From: Bacillus methanolicus PB1
GTDB taxonomy: Bacteria; Bacillota; Bacilli; Bacillales; Cytobacillaceae
DNA: 64,000 nt
Reading direction: 5' to 3'
Assembly (NCBI RefSeq): GCF_000262755.1
Contig: NZ_AFEU01000003.1
Coordinates: 806,001 to 870,000 of the forward strand
Positions 28,274 through 36,924 of the stretch are shown here, one piece after another. The notes under the pieces are model-generated. The model was given only the letters and a program-made list of their open reading frames with translations, did not search any database and was not told the origin of the DNA. Position 1 is the stretch's first letter, and every line of letters starts with the position of its first letter. Both the position numbers and the translations under genes were made by a program.

Positions 28274-29971
28274 ATGACGGTGCAAATTGAGTTCGATTCC
28301 TCTTGGCAGGATGAGTTTTTGCAACGGATTACTAATGACGGACCCTGGGGAAACTGGGAGCTGTACAAGCTGGCCGTGGAAGTGGCAAAACATACTGTCA
28401 TTCCGGAATTTGAAGGTCTGCAGGCTCCAAAGTACTTGCCGAATTTGACTCCTTTGCCTCATCAAATTGAAGTGGCAAAACAGGTCGTGGAAAACATGAA
28501 CGGTAAAGCGATTTTGGCTGATGAAGTAGGGCTTGGAAAAACGATTGAAGCAGGGCTTATATTGAAAGAATATATGATTCGAGGCCTTGTAAAAAAAGTG
28601 CTTATTCTTGTTCCTGCTTCGCTTGTTACTCAGTGGGCGCATGAGCTGAACACAAAATTTTTTATTCCTGCCATTGCCCAGCGAAAAAGCTATGTTTGGG
28701 ATCAGTACGATGTCGTTGTATCGTCGATTGATACAGCCAAAAGAAGCCCTCATCGCGAAATTATTTACGAGCAGGATTATGATTTAATCATTGTCGACGA
28801 AGCTCACAAGCTAAAAAACAATAAAACAAAAAACTACGAGTTTGTTCAAAAATTGAAAAAGAAATTTTGCCTGCTATTAACAGCTACACCGATTCAAAAC
28901 AGGATTGAAGAAATATTTAATTTAGTTTCTTTATTAAAACCGGGGCATCTTGGCAATGAATCTGCATTCTTTGAAAAGTACAAACGGGACTCACGGTCGC
29001 TTAATGATGATAAACACCTTCGTGAGCTCGTAAATAAGGTAATGATTCGAAACCGGAGAGCCGACACCGGAATTGAATGGACCAAACGGCATGTAGAAAC
29101 AATACCGATCGATTTTACAAAAGAAGAACGTGAGCTTTATGATGCGGTATCGGACCTGAAAAGCGAAGGAAACTGGGTTAACTCAAGCCAATTTTCAGTT
29201 ATGACCTTGCAGCGGGAGGCCTGCAGCAGCAGGGAAGCTGTCTTTCATACGTTAAGAAATATGCTTCAAAAGCAAGAATCTCCTTCAAAAGCTTATCAAG
29301 AGCAAATACAATATCTTGTCTCTAAAGTCGAAGCTGTAAAAACGAACTCAAAAGCAGAAAAAGCTCTTGAACTTATTCAAAAAATAAATGACAAAGTCAT
29401 TATTTTCACGGAGTACAGAGCCACCCAATTGTTTTTGCAATGGTTTTTAAAACAACACGGCATCAGCTCTGTCCCATTTAGGGGAGGTTTTAAACGCGGC
29501 AAAAAAGACTGGATGAGAGAATTGTTCGAAAATCAAGCTCAAGTATTAATAGCAACGGAAGCAGGCGGCGAAGGAATTAACCTCCAGTTTTGCAATCACA
29601 TCATTAACTTTGATCTTCCGTGGAATCCGATGCGATTAGAGCAGCGGATTGGACGGATTCACAGGCTTGGCCAGGAAAAAGATGTGATCATATACAATTT
29701 TGCTACAAAAGATACGGTTGAGGAACATATTTTAAAACTGCTATATGAAAAAATTCATTTGTTTGAAAAAGTGATTGGTGAGCTCGATGATATATTGACG
29801 AAGCTTGAGTTTGGAAATGTTGAAGATCATTTAATAGAAATATTCGGACGATCAGCTTCTGAAGGAGAAATGAGAATAAAAATGGAAAACCTTTCTTCGA
29901 TGATCCAATTAGCAGAAGAAATAAAAGAGGGTGAGCTTCGTGCAGCAACAGGAAATTCATCAATTTCTTGA
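28274..29971 (+). CDS. yqhH: SNF2-family DNA helicase/ATPase YqhH
   Basis: A 565-residue SWI2/SNF2-type ATPase. Helicase motifs are in order: LADEVGLGKTIEAGLIL (Walker A, near residue 80), VPASLVTQW, VDEAHKLKN (DEAH-type), LLTATPIQN, IIFTEYRATQ, ATEAGGEGINLQ and QRIGRIHRLGQ. It is expected to translocate on duplex DNA and remodel protein-DNA complexes, target unknown. GGAGC precedes the ATG. The 3-prime end overlaps yqhG, and the pair is conserved next to gcv in Bacillus. Confidence 0.95.
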   Translation: MTVQIEFDSSWQDEFLQRITNDGPWGNWELYKLAVEVAKHTVIPEFEGLQAPKYLPNLTPLPHQIEVAKQVVENMNGKAILADEVGLGKTIEAGLILKEYMIRGLVKKVLILVPASLVTQWAHELNTKFFIPAIAQRKSYVWDQYDVVVSSIDTAKRSPHREIIYEQDYDLIIVDEAHKLKNNKTKNYEFVQKLKKKFCLLLTATPIQNRIEEIFNLVSLLKPGHLGNESAFFEKYKRDSRSLNDDKHLRELVNKVMIRNRRADTGIEWTKRHVETIPIDFTKEERELYDAVSDLKSEGNWVNSSQFSVMTLQREACSSREAVFHTLRNMLQKQESPSKAYQEQIQYLVSKVEAVKTNSKAEKALELIQKINDKVIIFTEYRATQLFLQWFLKQHGISSVPFRGGFKRGKKDWMRELFENQAQVLIATEAGGEGINLQFCNHIINFDLPWNPMRLEQRIGRIHRLGQEKDVIIYNFATKDTVEEHILKLLYEKIHLFEKVIGELDDILTKLEFGNVEDHLIEIFGRSASEGEMRIKMENLSSMIQLAEEIKEGELRAATGNSSIS

Positions 29972-30731
29972 ACGATATTTTCTTGCCAATGGATGTGAAA
30001 TTACGGAAAACGGCCCAGGGCACATAACCGTTCAACTAACAATCGAACTTGATAAAGAACTTATGAACAGGCCTTTTTACTGGCATTATCTTGAAAAGAC
30101 CGGCGGAGTTCCAAACCCGATGAAGCTTACGCTGATTACAAATCCGAAAGAAGCTCCCGAACAATTAAAAGGAGAAAACATTTACTTCGGCTCACCCCGG
30201 CTTCATCAAATATTCAAATCAACGAAAAACCTTGCCGGATATATAAGGCTTTACGAAAACCGAAGCTTGAAACATCAGCAGCAAACACCCTTGCTTCCTT
30301 GGCTGGGCATAAATGTAAAAATATCATATCAGTGTGACAGGAAACGAGATATTTTTAAATCAATCGGTTTGCAGTTAATTAACGGACAAATGGTTGAAGA
30401 TTTTCATGACAGACTGCTGAAAATTTCATTAACACCAAAAATACCGGATTATTCATTTACCCTTTCCCCGCTTATCATACCAAAAAGCGGAATAAAAAGA
30501 ATAGAAAACTATATAAGAAACAATCTCGGGCAGGAAGACCATACATGGGCGGACGAAGCCAGACAGCGTTGGCAAAAGGATTTGGATTTATTGAATCATT
30601 TTTATGAAGGCGAAGAAGAAAGAGAAAGTTATGAAATCGAAAAAAAATCTCTGCAAGAACAATATGAACCGAAAATAATAATATCTATTATCAACGGCGG
30701 GTTATTTTATCTTACGGAACAAGCCATCTAA
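29940..30731 (+). CDS. yqhG: YqhG family protein
   Basis: A 263-residue protein conserved beside yqhH in Bacillus; no catalytic motif is recognised. It begins QQQEIHQFLERYFLANGCEI and contains MNRPFYWHYLEKTGGVPNPM and DHTWADEARQRWQKDLDLL, with a Glu-rich region at the end. The GTG at 29940 follows AGAGGGTGAG, giving a 32-bp overlap with yqhH and likely translational coupling. A role with the YqhH ATPase is inferred from the constant pairing only. Confidence 0.88.
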   Translation: MQQQEIHQFLERYFLANGCEITENGPGHITVQLTIELDKELMNRPFYWHYLEKTGGVPNPMKLTLITNPKEAPEQLKGENIYFGSPRLHQIFKSTKNLAGYIRLYENRSLKHQQQTPLLPWLGINVKISYQCDRKRDIFKSIGLQLINGQMVEDFHDRLLKISLTPKIPDYSFTLSPLIIPKSGIKRIENYIRNNLGQEDHTWADEARQRWQKDLDLLNHFYEGEEERESYEIEKKSLQEQYEPKIIISIINGGLFYLTEQAI

Positions 30732-30775
30732 AGAATGGACTGTCTATATATTTATAAAATAACAAAACGAAGAAA

Positions 30776-30805
30776 AAGGAAGCAGGTCGTGAAGGCTGCT
30801 TCCTT
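30776..30805 (-). terminator. Terminator of yqzE, convergent with yqhG
   Basis: A 10-bp perfect stem AAGGAAGCAG / CTGCTTCCTT with a 10-nt loop. The minus-strand side runs into TTTTCTTCG, so it fits the minus-strand operon best; it may also stop yqhG transcripts. Confidence 0.75.
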
Positions 30806-30806
30806 C

Positions 30807-30983
30807 TTACTTTTTTCTGATTATCGACGCAAAAAGGTATGGAAGGATACCGAACCAGCGAAATAAGAACGTTCCTTTCATTTCTTTCTTTTCCGCACGA
30901 ATTCGTTTCCGGTCATCTTTTGGCTGGTCAATATATTTGACTACTGTTTGCGTAATGTATTTCACATAATCATTTGTTTTCAT
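30807..30983 (-). CDS. yqzE: YqzE family small protein
   Basis: A 58-residue protein starting MKTNDYVKYITQTVVKY, with a basic middle (RKRIRAEKKEMK) and a C-terminal hydrophobic segment (FLFRWFGILPYLFASII). It matches YqzE, which neighbours the comG operon in Bacillus. ATG 30983 has GCAGGTG upstream. Function unknown. In B. subtilis, sinI-sinR and tapA-sipW-tasA lie between yqhG and yqzE; here the genes are directly adjacent. Confidence 0.88.
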   Translation of the reverse strand: MKTNDYVKYITQTVVKYIDQPKDDRKRIRAEKKEMKGTFLFRWFGILPYLFASIIRKK

Positions 30984-31026
30984 CGTACACACCTGCTTTC
31001 ATTCTGTCGTTAACAAGTATGTCCAA

Positions 31027-31530
31027 TCATTCCTTTGTTAAACCTTCTTCTATTTTTTTTATAATCTCGTTGATGTCCTTTCCGGTTGTATCAATTGTAA
31101 AATCGGCTGCTTCTATATAAAGCGGGAGCCGCGATCGTAGAAGCTCTTCTATTGCGGCTTTTTTATTCGTTTTTAGCAAAGGCCTGGAATCATCATTTTC
31201 TATCCGTTTAAAAATTTCCTCAGGTTCGGCGTATAAAAATACGACAATCCCATTTTCCTTCATCCACCTGCGGTTTTCATCCTTTAGTACAATGCCTCCA
31301 CCGGTTGTAATGATCGAACGATTTACTGGCAGCTGTTTCAATATCTCTGTTTCAAGATGGCGGAAGTAATCCTCACCATTTTCCTCAAAAATCTGATTAA
31401 TGCTCTTATTAACTTTTTTTACAATTTCTTCATCCGTATCAATAACAGGCCAGTTCCATTTAACACCAAAAGATTTTCCAACCGTCGTTTTCCCTGAACC
31501 CATAAAACCGATTAAATAAATAGATTTCAT
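31027..31530 (-). CDS. aroK: Shikimate kinase
   Basis: Phosphorylates shikimate at the 3-hydroxyl using ATP. It has 167 residues, with the P-loop GFMGSGKTTVGKSFG at residues 8-22, the shikimate-binding DTDEEI and FRHLETEIL, and the TTGGGIV loop. It lies 13 bp downstream of comGG, so it may be read in part from the comG transcript. Confidence 0.97.
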   Translation of the reverse strand: MKSIYLIGFMGSGKTTVGKSFGVKWNWPVIDTDEEIVKKVNKSINQIFEENGEDYFRHLETEILKQLPVNRSIITTGGGIVLKDENRRWMKENGIVVFLYAEPEEIFKRIENDDSRPLLKTNKKAAIEELLRSRLPLYIEAADFTIDTTGKDINEIIKKIEEGLTKE

Positions 31531-31543
31531 CCTATAACCCCTG

Positions 31544-31927
31544 TCAGTTTTTTTCTACCCATTTTATCATTTTCATAAGGTCTTTGTCATAGAAACAAAA
31601 TCCGTGAAACTCCTCCCCGGAATCGAGTTTTAATTCGAAAGCGGCTTGAATGATACTGTTCGTTACATGGTTTACTTTATAATACACTTTTCCATTCGTA
31701 TATTGAAAGATTCCCCCCGACTGAAGATACGGATTTTCTTGCAGCATCGCTTCCATTTTTTTGACCGAACTCATCATGTAATATTCTTGCTTCAAAATGC
31801 TTTCTGTTTCTTGCAAAAGTTTTTTTTCAGAAAGATATTGTTCTGCATGAATGAGTAAAAAAACAGACAATACAAGAAATAAGCTGTATGACAACGGAAA
31901 AGTAAAACCATGCTCATTTTTGATCAT
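31544..31927 (-). CDS. comGG: Competence minor pseudopilin ComGG
   Basis: The last comG gene, 127 residues. It has a short basic N-terminus then HGFTFPLSYSLFLVLSVFLLI, a pseudopilin-like helix in which the usual Glu at +5 is replaced, as is common for ComGG/GspK-type tip proteins. It is a component of the transformation pseudopilus. The start overlaps the comGF stop by 4 bp. Confidence 0.88.
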   Translation of the reverse strand: MIKNEHGFTFPLSYSLFLVLSVFLLIHAEQYLSEKKLLQETESILKQEYYMMSSVKKMEAMLQENPYLQSGGIFQYTNGKVYYKVNHVTNSIIQAAFELKLDSGEEFHGFCFYDKDLMKMIKWVEKN

Positions 31928-32397
31928 TCTACAACCTCCATTTCAATAAAAGAGCGAATTGACGTTGTTTTCTCCGCTCCTCCTTTATCCGTAACAGTAA
32001 TTTGGACGCCATTTTGGAGCTTATCAAAATGAATGGATCGAATCTGTTGCAGCAAAACTTCATGGCCTAAAAAATCAACCCTTCTTCTCAAGTTATCTCC
32101 ATACATTTCATATAAAATGAGTTTCCCGTCCTTTTCCAAAAATAGTTTGCTTCCGCTAATTTGAAGACGATCGCTCATTCTTATTTCTTTTTTTACTTGG
32201 CTGGCAAAAACTTCCCATTCCATCATTTCCAAACGCTTATTCAAGCTTTCTTCATGAATGACAATCTTGTAAAAAATAGGTACAAAGGAAACAATAATGC
32301 AAAATATCGAAAAAGCGAACAACATCTCTGCCATCGTATATCCTTTATTATTCAATCGCTTCGCATTTTTCGACTGGATGCTGAAACCTTTCCGCAA
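31924..32397 (-). CDS. comGF: Competence minor pseudopilin ComGF
   Basis: 157 residues from a TTG start (32397) that has AGAGGTG upstream, overlapping comGE by 50 bp. A prepilin-like motif NKGYTMAEMLFAFSIFCII (cleavage after Gly, Glu at +5) begins at residue 17. A start nearer this motif is possible. It is a minor subunit of the DNA-uptake pseudopilus. Confidence 0.88.
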   Translation of the reverse strand: MRKGFSIQSKNAKRLNNKGYTMAEMLFAFSIFCIIVSFVPIFYKIVIHEESLNKRLEMMEWEVFASQVKKEIRMSDRLQISGSKLFLEKDGKLILYEMYGDNLRRRVDFLGHEVLLQQIRSIHFDKLQNGVQITVTDKGGAEKTTSIRSFIEMEVVE

Positions 32398-32677
32398 ATT
32401 TTATACACACCTCTCTATCATTCTTCCAAATAATATCGTATTCATATCCGTATCTGTTAACGGTTTTATTTCCAGGAACGGATCCATCTGCTATTTTGGC
32501 CTGCACTTCTTCATAAAGAAGATGGACTGCTCCAGTTTCCATCCTTACTTTCGTAGATTGGTCCGAAAGCTTCATGACAAACGGGAGCAAAAAACCAATA
32601 GCAAGAAGCCAAATTGATAAAGATAAAAGAAGCTCTCCGAGAAAAAAACCTTCACTCACTCGTATCTTTCGTAACAT
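32348..32677 (-). CDS. comGE: Competence minor pseudopilin ComGE
   Basis: 109 residues from ATG 32677, which has GAGGGG 8 nt upstream. The prepilin signal SEGFFLGELLLSLSIWLLAIG has the cleavage Gly, then Phe and Glu at +5; the listed string is cut at the helix. It overlaps both comGD and comGF. It is a minor pseudopilin that follows the order GC-GD-GE-GF-GG. Confidence 0.88.
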   Translation of the reverse strand: MLRKIRVSEGFFLGELLLSLSIWLLAIGFLLPFVMKLSDQSTKVRMETGAVHLLYEEVQAKIADGSVPGNKTVNRYGYEYDIIWKNDREVCIKFAERFQHPVEKCEAIE

Positions 32678-33101
32678 AAAATCGCCCCTCGCCAAGCAAA
32701 AAAGTCATACGGTATTTTTCTTTCCCAATTGTGATATAAATGGATCCAAAACGGTCGATTTTCCCGTCATACGTGAATTTGAAAGACAGTTTTAACGAAC
32801 CTTCTCTAACTTTAATGAGTTTTGAATAGGATCTTTCAATGATGATCTTTCCGTTTAGATAATCGTGAACTAAATAACGATGCTCATCAGGCAAGAAGAA
32901 TACTTGAATTTGCCGCTGGTGTGAAATTGCATATTGCTGAGCATAATAAAGATCAGCTTTTAAACGGGTGAAAAAAAGTGTTTTTTCAATAAAATCATAA
33001 TGGGGTTTTACCGTGAAAACGGCGAAAGAAGAAATTATGAGGAATATAGACAATACAAGCAATACTTCTGCCAAGGTAAAACCTCTTTCGGCATTTCTCA
33101 T
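32652..33101 (-). CDS. comGD: Competence minor pseudopilin ComGD
   Basis: 149 residues from ATG 33101, which overlaps the comGC stop (ATGA). The type IV prepilin motif ERGFTLAEVLLVLSIFLII is at the N-terminus. Processing by ComC peptidase after the Gly and N-methylation of Phe are expected. A longer frame upstream lies inside comGC and is not the start. Confidence 0.92.
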   Translation of the reverse strand: MRNAERGFTLAEVLLVLSIFLIISSFAVFTVKPHYDFIEKTLFFTRLKADLYYAQQYAISHQRQIQVFFLPDEHRYLVHDYLNGKIIIERSYSKLIKVREGSLKLSFKFTYDGKIDRFGSIYITIGKEKYRMTFLLGEGRFYVTKDTSE

Positions 33102-33409
33102 GAGGAGCCTTCCTTCACAGCTACGACACCGTTCGTAATTGTAATTTCTTTTCCGTTCGGACATTTATCTTCTTTTGGATTCAGATAACCTTTTGAAATC
33201 AGGTCATTTAAAGTTTGCGGATACACTTTATTTTCAATTTCGTATGCCTGGACTTGGGCCTGAACCATTTTTACAAATGCTTCACAGCCTTTATTGTTAA
33301 TATTGTCGTTGTGCTTTGTAATATTTGGGATCGTAATAATTAACAAAATCGAAATGACGAGCAAAACAATCAACATTTCTATTAACGTAAAACCTTTTTC
33401 ATTTTTCAT
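33098..33409 (-). CDS. comGC: Competence major pseudopilin ComGC
   Basis: The major pilin-like subunit of the transformation pilus, 103 residues from ATG 33409 with AAAGGAG 8 nt upstream. The motif KGFTLIEMLIVLLVISILL is a textbook class 3 signal. Two cysteines (in GCEAF and DKCPNG) could form the known intramolecular disulfide. The longer frame upstream lies inside comGB. Confidence 0.95.
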   Translation of the reverse strand: MKNEKGFTLIEMLIVLLVISILLIITIPNITKHNDNINNKGCEAFVKMVQAQVQAYEIENKVYPQTLNDLISKGYLNPKEDKCPNGKEITITNGVVAVKEGSS

Positions 33410-33425
33410 TTTGATTTTCTCCTTT

Positions 33426-34463
33426 CTAAAATCCATCAAGTAAGTGAAACATTGGCAACAAGACAGCCAAATACATCGAGACAATCATCAATCCAATGAT
33501 GCTATAAAGGAACGGCTGTATAATTTTCAGCCATCTTTCTGTTAATGTCTCTAATTTTGTCAAGCAATATTGGCTAAAAAAGTAAAGCTCCTGCCCGAGT
33601 TTGCCGTTATCCTGGCCGTGTTTTACAATTCTCGATAGCTCATGCTCAAAAAACGGCAAAGAAGCCAAGATCGTTTCTAGCCTCTCCCCTGTTGTTAGCC
33701 TTTTTTTAATTTCAGTTCCGACTTCTTTATAGAACGGCTGCCTCATATTATTTTCAAATAAGCTTAATGCTTCAAAAACAGAAATACCCCCGGTCAACAA
33801 ATAACTGAATTGAACGGAAAAATAGTGAGTATAAAGAAGTCTAAATACGGGGCCGACAAGTGGAAGTCGAACAATAGATCGTTTTTGTACAAGCTGATTT
33901 TTTTTGCGGAAATACGAATAATAGTAAAAAGAGGTTAGGAGAAGAAGACTGAAGAAAACAAGAAAAACTATCGGTCCGGCATCGCCTAAAAAGTATACAA
34001 TTCTTGTAAAAAAGTTCATTTGCAGCTGCATTGTTTGAAAAAGAGAAGTAAACTTAGGAAGCAGTATTCTTTCGACAAAAATGAACAGGAACAAAGTAAC
34101 TGACATTAACAAAAGAGGGTAATATAGAAGCCTGATGAGCCTTTTAAGATCTTTTTCTCTTTTTAAGACCATATTGCTTCCGTCAAGAAAAGCTTCAGAC
34201 AACCCACCATGCTTCTCGGCAAAATAAACATATCCTATTAAGTTTTTATTGAAATTCAGCTTTGAAAGAGTTTCATATAGAGGATAACCTTCCTTTAAAT
34301 CAATGAGGCATTCTTCAATTTGTTCTTTTTTATTTCCTTGCAGATAGAAAGACATCGATTCAATTGCTTCTGATAACGGATATCCCCTTGCAAGAAGTTC
34401 ACCTGTCCGTTTTAAAAACAAAGCTTGTTCTTCAACCTTCCATTTAGAGCGAATCTTCATCAT
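33426..34463 (-). CDS. comGB: Competence pilus membrane platform protein ComGB
   Basis: A GspF/PilC-type polytopic membrane protein, about 345 residues. Two GspF domains are visible (residues 15-130 and about 220-335), with hydrophobic helices near 120-145, 170-195 and 325-345. The start MMKIRSKWKVEEQALFLKR at 34463 overlaps comGA by 20 bp. It supports pseudopilus assembly with the ComGA ATPase. Confidence 0.94.
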   Translation of the reverse strand: MMKIRSKWKVEEQALFLKRTGELLARGYPLSEAIESMSFYLQGNKKEQIEECLIDLKEGYPLYETLSKLNFNKNLIGYVYFAEKHGGLSEAFLDGSNMVLKREKDLKRLIRLLYYPLLLMSVTLFLFIFVERILLPKFTSLFQTMQLQMNFFTRIVYFLGDAGPIVFLVFFSLLLLTSFYYYSYFRKKNQLVQKRSIVRLPLVGPVFRLLYTHYFSVQFSYLLTGGISVFEALSLFENNMRQPFYKEVGTEIKKRLTTGERLETILASLPFFEHELSRIVKHGQDNGKLGQELYFFSQYCLTKLETLTERWLKIIQPFLYSIIGLMIVSMYLAVLLPMFHLLDGF

Positions 34464-35514
34464 ATACCCATCTCTCATATTCTGATTCCTTAATATAGCC
34501 AAGTGCAATCCCTTTTCTGATAACCTCCTTTAACGTCGGGTAAGAAACTTCACATTCTTCTCCATTTGCTTTTCTCATAACAGAAGATAGAGCCCTGCCG
34601 TGCAAAATTTCGAAAACACTGGCTCTTTTCCATCTTCCGTATGAAAAGCAGTAAGGAGAACAATCTCCTTCACAAAACGGACAGGTTAATTCGACAAGCC
34701 GCTGGGCAGTAATCGCTACGAGCGTTTGTTCTACTTCAAGCCAATTTACACCAAATTCCATCAGTCTGTATATCGCTCCTTTCGCATCCCTTGTGTGCAT
34801 TGTGCTCAATACAAGATGCCCCGTTAAAGAAGCCCGTACGGCAATTTTTGCTGTTTCCGCATCTCTTATTTCTCCTACCATGATAATGTCAGGGTCATGC
34901 CGCAATATAGCTTTTAACCCGGCAGCATAAGATACACCCGCTTTTTCATTTACTTGCACTTGCAGAACGGATTCAGCATCTTTTTCGATAGGGTCCTCTA
35001 ACGTAATTACATTTCGATTAAATAAATGGGAAGTTTCATTAAGGAGTGAATAAAGAGTAGTTGTCTTGCCGCTTCCAGTAGGTCCGGTGAAAATAATTAG
35101 TCCATGAGCATGTTTAAGAAGCGCCAATAATTTTCGTGTAATACTTGGAAATAAGGATAATTGATAAAAAGGGATTTGCTTTTGCTGAGGAAGAATACGG
35201 ATGACAAGACTTTCACTGCTGTTTGCAGGAAGGGTGGATAAACGAAGTCCGATTGTCTCACCATCAACTAAGAAGGAAAAAGCTCCGCTTTGGGGACGTC
35301 TTCTTTCTCCGATATCCATTAACGCCGTAAATTTAAAATGAGATATGAGTCTGTCACATTCTTCTTTAGGCAGGTAAAGTCTTGGGACTAGCCGGTTGCC
35401 CATTCGAAGCTGAATGAGGGTATCTTTTTTTCTTGGGATAATGTGAATGTCTGTTGCTTGATTTCGGACAGCATCTCTTATAATTCTGTCAGCCAGACGA
35501 TTTATTGAATTCAC
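34444..35514 (-). CDS. comGA: Competence pilus assembly ATPase ComGA
   Basis: A GspE/PilB-type ATPase, 356 residues from GTG 35514, the same length as B. subtilis ComGA. It has TDIHIIPRKKD near the start, Walker A FTGPTGSGKTTTLYSLL, the Asp box VITLEDPIE, Walker B DIIMVGEIRDAETA, and a zinc-like CPFCEGDCSPYC cluster. AAAGGTGG lies 11 nt upstream. The open frame extends 37 codons further but without family similarity. It is the first gene of comGA-GG. Confidence 0.95.
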   Translation of the reverse strand: MNSINRLADRIIRDAVRNQATDIHIIPRKKDTLIQLRMGNRLVPRLYLPKEECDRLISHFKFTALMDIGERRRPQSGAFSFLVDGETIGLRLSTLPANSSESLVIRILPQQKQIPFYQLSLFPSITRKLLALLKHAHGLIIFTGPTGSGKTTTLYSLLNETSHLFNRNVITLEDPIEKDAESVLQVQVNEKAGVSYAAGLKAILRHDPDIIMVGEIRDAETAKIAVRASLTGHLVLSTMHTRDAKGAIYRLMEFGVNWLEVEQTLVAITAQRLVELTCPFCEGDCSPYCFSYGRWKRASVFEILHGRALSSVMRKANGEECEVSYPTLKEVIRKGIALGYIKESEYERWVYDEDSL

Positions 35515-35669
35515 AATGTAATGCACCACCTTTATATTTAGTTGATTAATACTTCGACAAGTTTCCCTGCAATTCCTTCTCAATCGGCAAATTTTTTTGA
35601 ATAAATAATTTCCTTTTTCAAACAATAAATACTGCAGCTTGGTAACGACGAAAAATATTATTATTTGAT

Positions 35670-35741
35670 TGGGCTATAGCCAAGCGGTAAGGCAACGGAC
35701 TTTGACTCCGTGATGCGCTGGTTCGAATCCAGCTAGCCCAG
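35670..35741 (+). tRNA. trnQ: tRNA-Gln (UUG)
   Basis: 72 nt with all four arms: acceptor TGGGCTA pairs with TAGCCCA, D arm GCCAAGCGGTAAGGC, anticodon stem-loop ACGGA-CTTTGAC-TCCGT with anticodon TTG, and T arm CTGGTTCGAATCCAG. The discriminator is G and CCA is not encoded. B. subtilis also has a tRNA-Gln next to comGA. Confidence 0.96.
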
Positions 35742-35790
35742 TAATTGTTCAATGTTTAGCCATTAATTTGTGAACATTTTCTAAAATTAT

Positions 35791-35841
35791 AGTGTTAACA
35801 GTGTTAACCTCATTCCAATGTTTTTATGGCTTTATTATAAT
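35791..35841 (+). promoter_or_regulatory. Promoter and tandem 9-bp operator-like repeat of the regulator gene
   Basis: TTCCAA (35813-35818), 17 bp, perfect TATAAT (35836-35841). Just upstream, AGTGTTAAC is repeated back to back (35791-35799, 35800-35808), and each unit contains the palindrome GTTAAC. The position suits binding of an activator or autoregulator. Confidence 0.6.
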
Positions 35842-35875
35842 GGAAGTAACGATATTGGCCCCGAGGTGAACATAC

Positions 35876-36577
35876 GTGGAACAAACATTACGCATTACAA
35901 ATGTTTTATCCGATCCAACACGATATTACATTTATCAATACATTACGAAACATCATCATGAAGTTACCGTTCAGGAAATTGCAGATGGCTTTAATATTCA
36001 TCCAAACGTTGCAAGGCTTCACTTATCCAAGCTTGAAGATGTTAACATGCTTGTTTCTGAAACAAAAAAAACAGGCAAGGGAGGCAGGCCGAGCAGATAT
36101 TACCGTATATCCGACGACGTTATTCAGTTGCATTTCCCATATCGTGATTATCAGCTTTTGGCGAAAGTGGCAATACAAACTATGCTTTCTCTCGGCGAAG
36201 AAGGGAAGAAAGCACTTTATATGACCGGAAAAAAATTTGGAACAGAATTGATCGAACAGCAAATTGCAAAGGCTTCCCAAAGAGGAGAAAGATTAAATTT
36301 TGAACAAAAGCTGAATATACTTAAAAATGCAGCAACCGTGGCAGGCTTTAATCCTGAGTTTGAAGTGAATGAAGAAAAAACTAAAATTTATTTTCAAATT
36401 TATAATTGTCCATTCAAAGAAATAGCGGTTAATAACTCCGAGATCGTGTGCAGCATGCATTATGAATTTTTAAAGGGAATGTTTGAAAGTCTGTTTGATT
36501 CAGTTGTATTCGTTGAAAAAGAAAATATGTTCAGCGGTTGCAAGTCTTGCACATATCAGGCAATTGTCACAAACTAA
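35876..36577 (+). CDS. HTH transcriptional regulator, SufR-like with C-terminal cysteine cluster
   Basis: A 233-residue protein with an ArsR/DeoR-type winged helix at residues 1-80 (ITNVLSDPTRYYIYQYI, VTVQEIADGFNIHPNVARLHL, GRPSRYYRIS). The C-terminal half carries Cys178, Cys192, Cys222 and Cys225 in YNCPF, VCSMH and GCKSCT contexts. This arrangement resembles cyanobacterial SufR, which senses iron-sulfur status, so an Fe-S or metal sensor is likely but not proved. The GTG start follows GAGGTG. It occupies the place of B. subtilis mgsR (yqgZ). Its targets are unknown. Confidence 0.8.
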   Translation: MEQTLRITNVLSDPTRYYIYQYITKHHHEVTVQEIADGFNIHPNVARLHLSKLEDVNMLVSETKKTGKGGRPSRYYRISDDVIQLHFPYRDYQLLAKVAIQTMLSLGEEGKKALYMTGKKFGTELIEQQIAKASQRGERLNFEQKLNILKNAATVAGFNPEFEVNEEKTKIYFQIYNCPFKEIAVNNSEIVCSMHYEFLKGMFESLFDSVVFVEKENMFSGCKSCTYQAIVTN

Positions 36578-36590
36578 ATGGAAACGGTTA

Positions 36591-36620
36591 TTTACTTTTC
36601 ATTTACAGTTCATTTATAAT
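36591..36620 (+). promoter_or_regulatory. Candidate sigma-A promoter of yqgY
   Basis: TTTACT (36591-36596), an 18-bp spacer and perfect TATAAT (36615-36620), 40 bp before the ATG. Confidence 0.6.
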
Positions 36621-36660
36621 ATTGTATTGATGGACTTGTTTGGTTAAAGGAGGGATACAT

Positions 36661-36906
36661 ATGGACCGTATGTACAGAGTTTTGGGATTTTGGACTGGAA
36701 TCTTCGCTGTCATGTTCTATTTAGGAGACATGTATACAACGTCCCTGATTTTCTTCGGTCAAACAGGATTTTTCTTATTGTTAAGCTACTTAAAACTGTC
36801 CGAGCGTATGTATATGTATATCTTTGGTGCATACCTAACCATTTTCTTTGCAGGGTTCACCTATTGGACGACTTTTATGATGGTACCCGGCGCCGGCGGC
36901 CATTAA
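36661..36906 (+). CDS. yqgY: DUF2626 membrane protein YqgY
   Basis: An 81-residue protein with three hydrophobic segments (residues 7-25, 28-45 and 53-72), starting MDRMYRVLGFWTGIFAVMFY. It matches the DUF2626/YqgY family, known only from Bacillaceae. AAAGGAGGG lies 7 nt upstream of the ATG. Function unknown. Confidence 0.93.
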   Translation: MDRMYRVLGFWTGIFAVMFYLGDMYTTSLIFFGQTGFFLLLSYLKLSERMYMYIFGAYLTIFFAGFTYWTTFMMVPGAGGH

Positions 36907-36924
36907 TCAAGAGAATCTGGACAG

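Noticed and set aside
35553-35559. Perfect Spo0A box (TGTCGAA on the minus strand) upstream of comGA
   Set aside because: A single isolated 7-mer is expected by chance in a window of this size, and no second box or matching promoter lies nearby.
35590-35650. AT-rich ComK-box-like sequence before comGA
   Set aside because: The AAAA-N5-TTTT pattern is only loosely matched and the region is generally AT-rich; ComK control is likely by homology but not shown here.
36578-36591. Possible CcpA cre site (ATGGAAACGGTTAT)
   Set aside because: At least two mismatches to the consensus at the 3-prime half.
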